From Sphingopyxis sp. (GTDB taxonomy: Bacteria > Pseudomonadota > Alphaproteobacteria > Sphingomonadales > Sphingomonadaceae), in NCBI GenBank assembly GCA_013911715.1, contig JACEST010000083.1, forward strand, positions 1-8,729: a DNA stretch of 8,729 bases, given 5' to 3'. The notes under the pieces were generated by a model. The model was not told where the DNA came from. It searched no databases and was given only the letters and a program-made list of their open reading frames with translations. A program made the translations under genes and the position numbers. This document shows, piece by piece, positions 5,937 through 8,729 of this stretch (position 1 is its first letter; each line of letters opens with the position of its first letter).

Positions 5937-6824
5937 ATGATCAGAAGTCTTGTGGCGCTGGCCATGTTGGCTGTCCCGATGGCCTCGCAGGCGCGCGAAG
6001 CCGCGCCCTGCCCCATGGCGCCGGCTGAGCGCCAACCAGCGCTCTACGACGCGGCGGCGCTGAATGCCGCGCCTGCGAAACTCGACGCGCTCATCGCGTG
6101 CCTTGCTGACCCCGACCCGCGCGCTCGCGACGATTTTGCATTTACGACATTGGCAAAGGCGATGCGCAGCGAGGGCTTTCCGGCTGCGCTGATCCAGCGT
6201 GCCCACACAAAGCTGCTGGCGATGCTCGCCGATGACCGCGGCGATCCGCATGGCGTGCGGCGGCCCTTTGCGATTATCGCATTGGCCGAGGTCGCTCGCT
6301 ACGACCGGATCCATATTCTGCTCACCCCTCCCGAACGCCGCGCCTTGGCCGAAACGGCGACCGCCTATCTGCACAACGTAACCGATTACCGGGGTTATGT
6401 TGAAGGCGAAGGGTGGCGCCACGGTGTTGCGCATGGTGCCGATCTGATGATGCAATTGGCGCTGAACCCCGATCTTCACCCCGACGATGCCGCCCAGATG
6501 CTTGGCGCGATTGCCGCCCAGGTCGCCCCGCACAGCGGGCATAGCTATACTCACGGCGAGAGCCGACGGCTGACGCGCCCGATGCTGTTGCTTGCCGCAA
6601 GCGGAAAGCTGAGCGATGAGCAACTGGCGGCGTTCTTCAATCGGCTAAAACCTGACGATGCACCACGCTGGCGCGAGCCCTATGCGTCGCTCGCGGGGCT
6701 GGCGGCGCTCCACAACAGCCGTGCCTTTGCCATGACGCTGCTGGTGGACGTGATGCGCAGCAAGGAAGCGACCGTCCGGCGCATGGAGGCGCCGCTCCTT
6801 GACCTGCTCCGCGCCCTGCCCTGA
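5937..6824 (+). CDS. Exported DUF2785-family protein of unknown function
   Basis: No biochemical function is known to me for this family. The 295-residue product begins with a short Sec signal (hydrophobic 4-15, likely cleavage after SQA at residue 19), so it is probably periplasmic. The rest is mostly helical and Ala/Leu-rich, suggesting a helical-repeat fold. The DUF2785 core is clear: RDDFAFTTLAKAMRS (64-78), then DYRGYVEGEGWRHGVAHGADL (150-170), then YTHGESRRLTRPML (204-217). The clustered H162, H166, D169, H206 and E208 could form a metal or active site, but this is inference. C25 and C55 could pair once exported. The start ATG follows GGAGAGGG by four bases. The gene begins only 12 bases after a strong terminator, with no room for a promoter between. 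It probably shares a transcript with the CinA-like gene 51 bp downstream. Confidence 0.85.
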   Translation: MIRSLVALAMLAVPMASQAREAAPCPMAPAERQPALYDAAALNAAPAKLDALIACLADPDPRARDDFAFTTLAKAMRSEGFPAALIQRAHTKLLAMLADDRGDPHGVRRPFAIIALAEVARYDRIHILLTPPERRALAETATAYLHNVTDYRGYVEGEGWRHGVAHGADLMMQLALNPDLHPDDAAQMLGAIAAQVAPHSGHSYTHGESRRLTRPMLLLAASGKLSDEQLAAFFNRLKPDDAPRWREPYASLAGLAALHNSRAFAMTLLVDVMRSKEATVRRMEAPLLDLLRALP

Positions 6825-6875
6825 TTTCTGCCAAAGATGCTTGAGTTGTCATGTGGCAGCGATAAGGCCGCAGCC

Positions 6876-7634
6876 ATGACCAACGAACGCATCTGGACCG
6901 CCGCCGTGCTGGTGATAGGCGACGAAATATTGTCGGGCCGCACACAGGACAAAAATGTCGCCCAAATCGGCGTGTGGTTGAATGCGCAGGGCATCCGCCT
7001 GCGCGAAGTGCGGATTGTGGCCGATATCGAGGATGAGATTGTGGCGGCAGTGAACGCGCTGCGCATGCGCTACGACTATCTGTTTACCACCGGCGGCATT
7101 GGACCGACGCACGACGATATTACCGTCGATGCCGTGGCCAAGGCGCTGGGCGTGACGGTGGAGGTGCATCCCGACGCGCGCGCAATTTTGGAGCGCTATT
7201 ATGAAACGCGCGGGGGCCTGACCGAGGCGCGGCTGCGAATGGCGCGCGCGCCCGCTGGTGCCGCGCTGATCCCCAATCGCATGTCGGGCGCCCCGGGCAT
7301 CCGCATTGGCAATATGTTCGTGATGGCCGGCGTCCCGCACATCACCGCAGGCATGCTCGACGCGCTGTCGGGCGAGCTGGAGGGCGGGGCACCGCTGGTT
7401 GCCGACACGATCGGTGCCTGGGTACCCGAAAGCGAAGTCGCCGACCTGCTCCGCCGCGCCGAAAAGGCGCATGATGGCGTGGCGATCGGCAGCTATCCCT
7501 TTTTCCGCGAGGGCCGCGTCGGTGCCAATTTCGTGGTGCGGGCGACCGATGCGGCTGTCGTCGCCGCCTGCATTGCTGATGTCACCGGTGGGCTCGAGGC
7601 TGCCGGTTATCCGGTCACCGCCGGCGGCATCTGA
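6876..7634 (+). CDS. CinA-like molybdopterin-binding-domain protein (short form, no amidase domain)
   Basis: The 252-residue product belongs to the MoCF_biosynth/CinA N-terminal family. Clear motifs are AAVLVIGDEILSGRTQDKN (9-27) and the nucleotide/pterin-binding loop TTGGIGPTHDDITVDAVAKALG (71-92), followed by RMARAP, SGAPGIRIGNMFVMAGVPH and a tail domain of about 80 residues. The nicotinamide-nucleotide amidase domain of full-length CinA is absent, so NMN deamidation is not expected. Stand-alone proteins of this type may have pyrophosphatase activity like the CinA N-terminal (COG1058) domain, but the substrate is uncertain. The annotation 'competence/damage-inducible' would mislead here. 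ATG 6876 is preferred because it opens directly onto the family N-terminus and has AAGG at 6864-6867; an ATG at 6837 adds 13 atypical residues without a binding site. The 3' end overlaps the convergent MFS gene by 28 bp. Confidence 0.9.
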   Translation: MTNERIWTAAVLVIGDEILSGRTQDKNVAQIGVWLNAQGIRLREVRIVADIEDEIVAAVNALRMRYDYLFTTGGIGPTHDDITVDAVAKALGVTVEVHPDARAILERYYETRGGLTEARLRMARAPAGAALIPNRMSGAPGIRIGNMFVMAGVPHITAGMLDALSGELEGGAPLVADTIGAWVPESEVADLLRRAEKAHDGVAIGSYPFFREGRVGANFVVRATDAAVVAACIADVTGGLEAAGYPVTAGGI

Positions 7635-8729
7635 TCCGCCGGGCGCAGCCGCATCAGGATCACCAGCGCGCCAAGCGCCAGCGCCGCCGCCACGAAAAAG
7701 GCGATCCCGTCGAGCGCAAAGGGCGGGTTCGCACCGGCAAAGCGCGCGTGCAGCGGATTGTAAATGAGCGGTGCGGCGATGGAGCCAAGCGCCATCACCG
7801 CCGAGGCAAACCCCTGAACCTCGCCCTGGTTCGATGCGCTGGCGCGCCGCGTCATCATCGCAGTCAGACAAGGGTGCACGAGCGATTGCAGGCCCATCGG
7901 AATGATCATTAGCATGGCGACCAAGCCGTTGCTGGTCCAGCCGAGCGCGAGCATGATGACGCTCGCGCTGGTCAGCCCCAGCAACGCCGCATGGCGATCA
8001 CCCAATGCAGCGATGATGTGCTTGGCGGCGAATATCTGAGTCCCCGCCATCGCAAGGCCAACTAACGCCAACGACGCGCCTACGATGCCCGGCGACCAGC
8101 CATAGCGGTCGGCGGCATAATAGCTCCACAGCATCGGATAAATGAGGCTGGCGATTTGCCACAACAGATAGACCGCCGCGACCCCGCCAATCCCCGGCAG
8201 GCGGCGAACGATGCCCAGCGCGCCGACAGGATTGGCCCGCCGCCAGTCGAACCGCCGCCGCTGATCGGTCGCGAGCGTTTCGGGCAGGGCGTAAAGCCCA
8301 TAGACAAGATTGGCAAAGGCCAGCGCGGTGGCCGCGTAAAAGGGCATGCGGACGCCCAGCTCGCCCAGTAAGCCGCCCAGCGCCGGTCCCAGCACAAAGC
8401 CGATGCCGAATGCAGCGCCGATCAGGCCATAGCGGCGCGAGCGATCCTCGGCCGCGGTGATGTCGGCAACCACCGACTGCGCCGGGCCATTGATGGCGCC
8501 AAAAACGCCCGTCAACGCGCGCGCGATGAACAGCCAGAGCAATGTCGGGGCAAGCGCCAGTATCAGAAAATCAACCGCAAAACCGAACAGCGACAGCATC
8601 AGGACCGGACGGCGGCCAAAGCGGTCAGACAGGTTGCCGACAATGGGCGCGCAAACGAACTGGAACAGCGCAAACGTGACCGCCAGCAGCCCGCCAATCG
8701 CCGTCGCGTCGCCAATGCCGACATTGGCC
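7607..8729 (-). CDS. TCR/Tet-family MFS exporter (N-terminus beyond right edge)
   Basis: This inner-membrane major facilitator protein is partial: 373 residues are visible and the frame stays open to the window edge. An internal Met at 8597-8599 is not the start, because motif A, GNLSDRFGRRPVLM, lies upstream of it. By comparison with TetA, roughly 40 N-terminal residues are likely missing. AVDFLILALAP places an Asp where tetracycline exporters have their TM3 Asp. IGAAFGIGFVLGPALGGLLGE is the antiporter motif C region characteristic of drug:proton antiporters. About ten further spans are visible. Proteins of this family are common in environmental bacteria and most have no proven drug substrate, so tetracycline resistance should not be assumed. 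It ends in TAA at 7607-7609, inside the end of the CinA-like gene, without a visible terminator. Confidence 0.9.
   Translation of the reverse strand, partial: ANVGIGDATAIGGLLAVTFALFQFVCAPIVGNLSDRFGRRPVLMLSLFGFAVDFLILALAPTLLWLFIARALTGVFGAINGPAQSVVADITAAEDRSRRYGLIGAAFGIGFVLGPALGGLLGELGVRMPFYAATALAFANLVYGLYALPETLATDQRRRFDWRRANPVGALGIVRRLPGIGGVAAVYLLWQIASLIYPMLWSYYAADRYGWSPGIVGASLALVGLAMAGTQIFAAKHIIAALGDRHAALLGLTSASVIMLALGWTSNGLVAMLMIIPMGLQSLVHPCLTAMMTRRASASNQGEVQGFASAVMALGSIAAPLIYNPLHARFAGANPPFALDGIAFFVAAALALGALVILMRLRPADQMPPAVTG

Noticed and set aside
5937..6623. Open frame on the minus strand (5934-6623) opposite the DUF2785 gene
   Set aside because: The plus-strand frame has a signal peptide, a ribosome binding site and the DUF2785 core; the antisense frame shows only composition-driven codons.
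6849..7871. 340-codon open frame on the minus strand
   Set aside because: It lies opposite the CinA-like gene and the end of the MFS gene. Its translation is rich in Arg, Ala, Gly and His with no domain pattern, as expected for the antisense of a high-GC gene.
7607..8729. Tetracycline resistance determinant
   Set aside because: The protein shares TCR/Tet-family motifs, but the family is broad, the N-terminus with one of the key Asp positions is outside the window, and there is no tetR-like gene or mobile element in view.
1..8729. Defence system, prophage, CRISPR, transposon or biosynthetic cluster
   Set aside because: Every gene is accounted for by common chromosomal families. I found no direct repeats with spacers, transposase motifs, tRNA-like segments or terminal inverted repeats.

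Overview
The window looks like ordinary chromosome from a high-GC alphaproteobacterium, most likely of the order Sphingomonadales. This is inferred from the style of the proteins: a TonB C-terminus with two cysteines, the exbB-exbD-exbD order, a Spinster-type MFS protein and a Bax-inhibitor-1 protein that resemble sphingomonad versions. It was not tested by any database search. I see no rRNA, tRNA, CRISPR array, insertion sequence, phage gene or obvious foreign island. Base composition looks even throughout.

Layout, left to right. (1) Positions 1-2220 (+) hold the energy-transduction operon for TonB-dependent outer-membrane transport: the 3' end of tonB, exbB and two exbD genes in tandem, closed by a strong intrinsic terminator. 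Two RNA hairpins lie inside the operon (tonB/exbB and exbB/exbD gaps) and could set the ratio of the subunits. (2) 2221-2866 (+) is a sodC gene for a lipid-anchored Cu/Zn superoxide dismutase, with a palindrome over its likely promoter. (3) 2870-4477 (-) is a Spinster-like MFS transporter, convergent with sodC and only 3 bp away. (4) 4552-5007 (+) is a low-molecular-weight protein tyrosine phosphatase, divergent from the transporter. (5) 5061-5924 (+) is a Bax-inhibitor-1/YccA-type membrane protein with a candidate heat-shock (RpoH) promoter in front and a strong terminator behind. (6) 5937-7634 (+) is an exported DUF2785 protein followed by a stand-alone CinA-like molybdopterin-binding-domain protein. 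(7) 7607-8729 (-) is a TCR/Tet-type MFS exporter. Its 3' end overlaps the CinA-like gene by 28 bp and its start lies beyond the right edge.

How the genes fit together: the left operon supplies proton-motive force to outer-membrane receptors. The remaining genes look like independent envelope or stress housekeeping units (periplasmic superoxide removal, membrane-protein quality control, small-molecule transport) rather than one pathway. I did not find a convincing undescribed multi-gene system. The points worth a second look are regulatory (alternative hairpins, a heat-shock promoter, a hairpin abutting a ribosome binding site) and structural (cysteine pairs in the Ton subunits, two extra helices in the Spinster protein, an exported DUF2785 protein).
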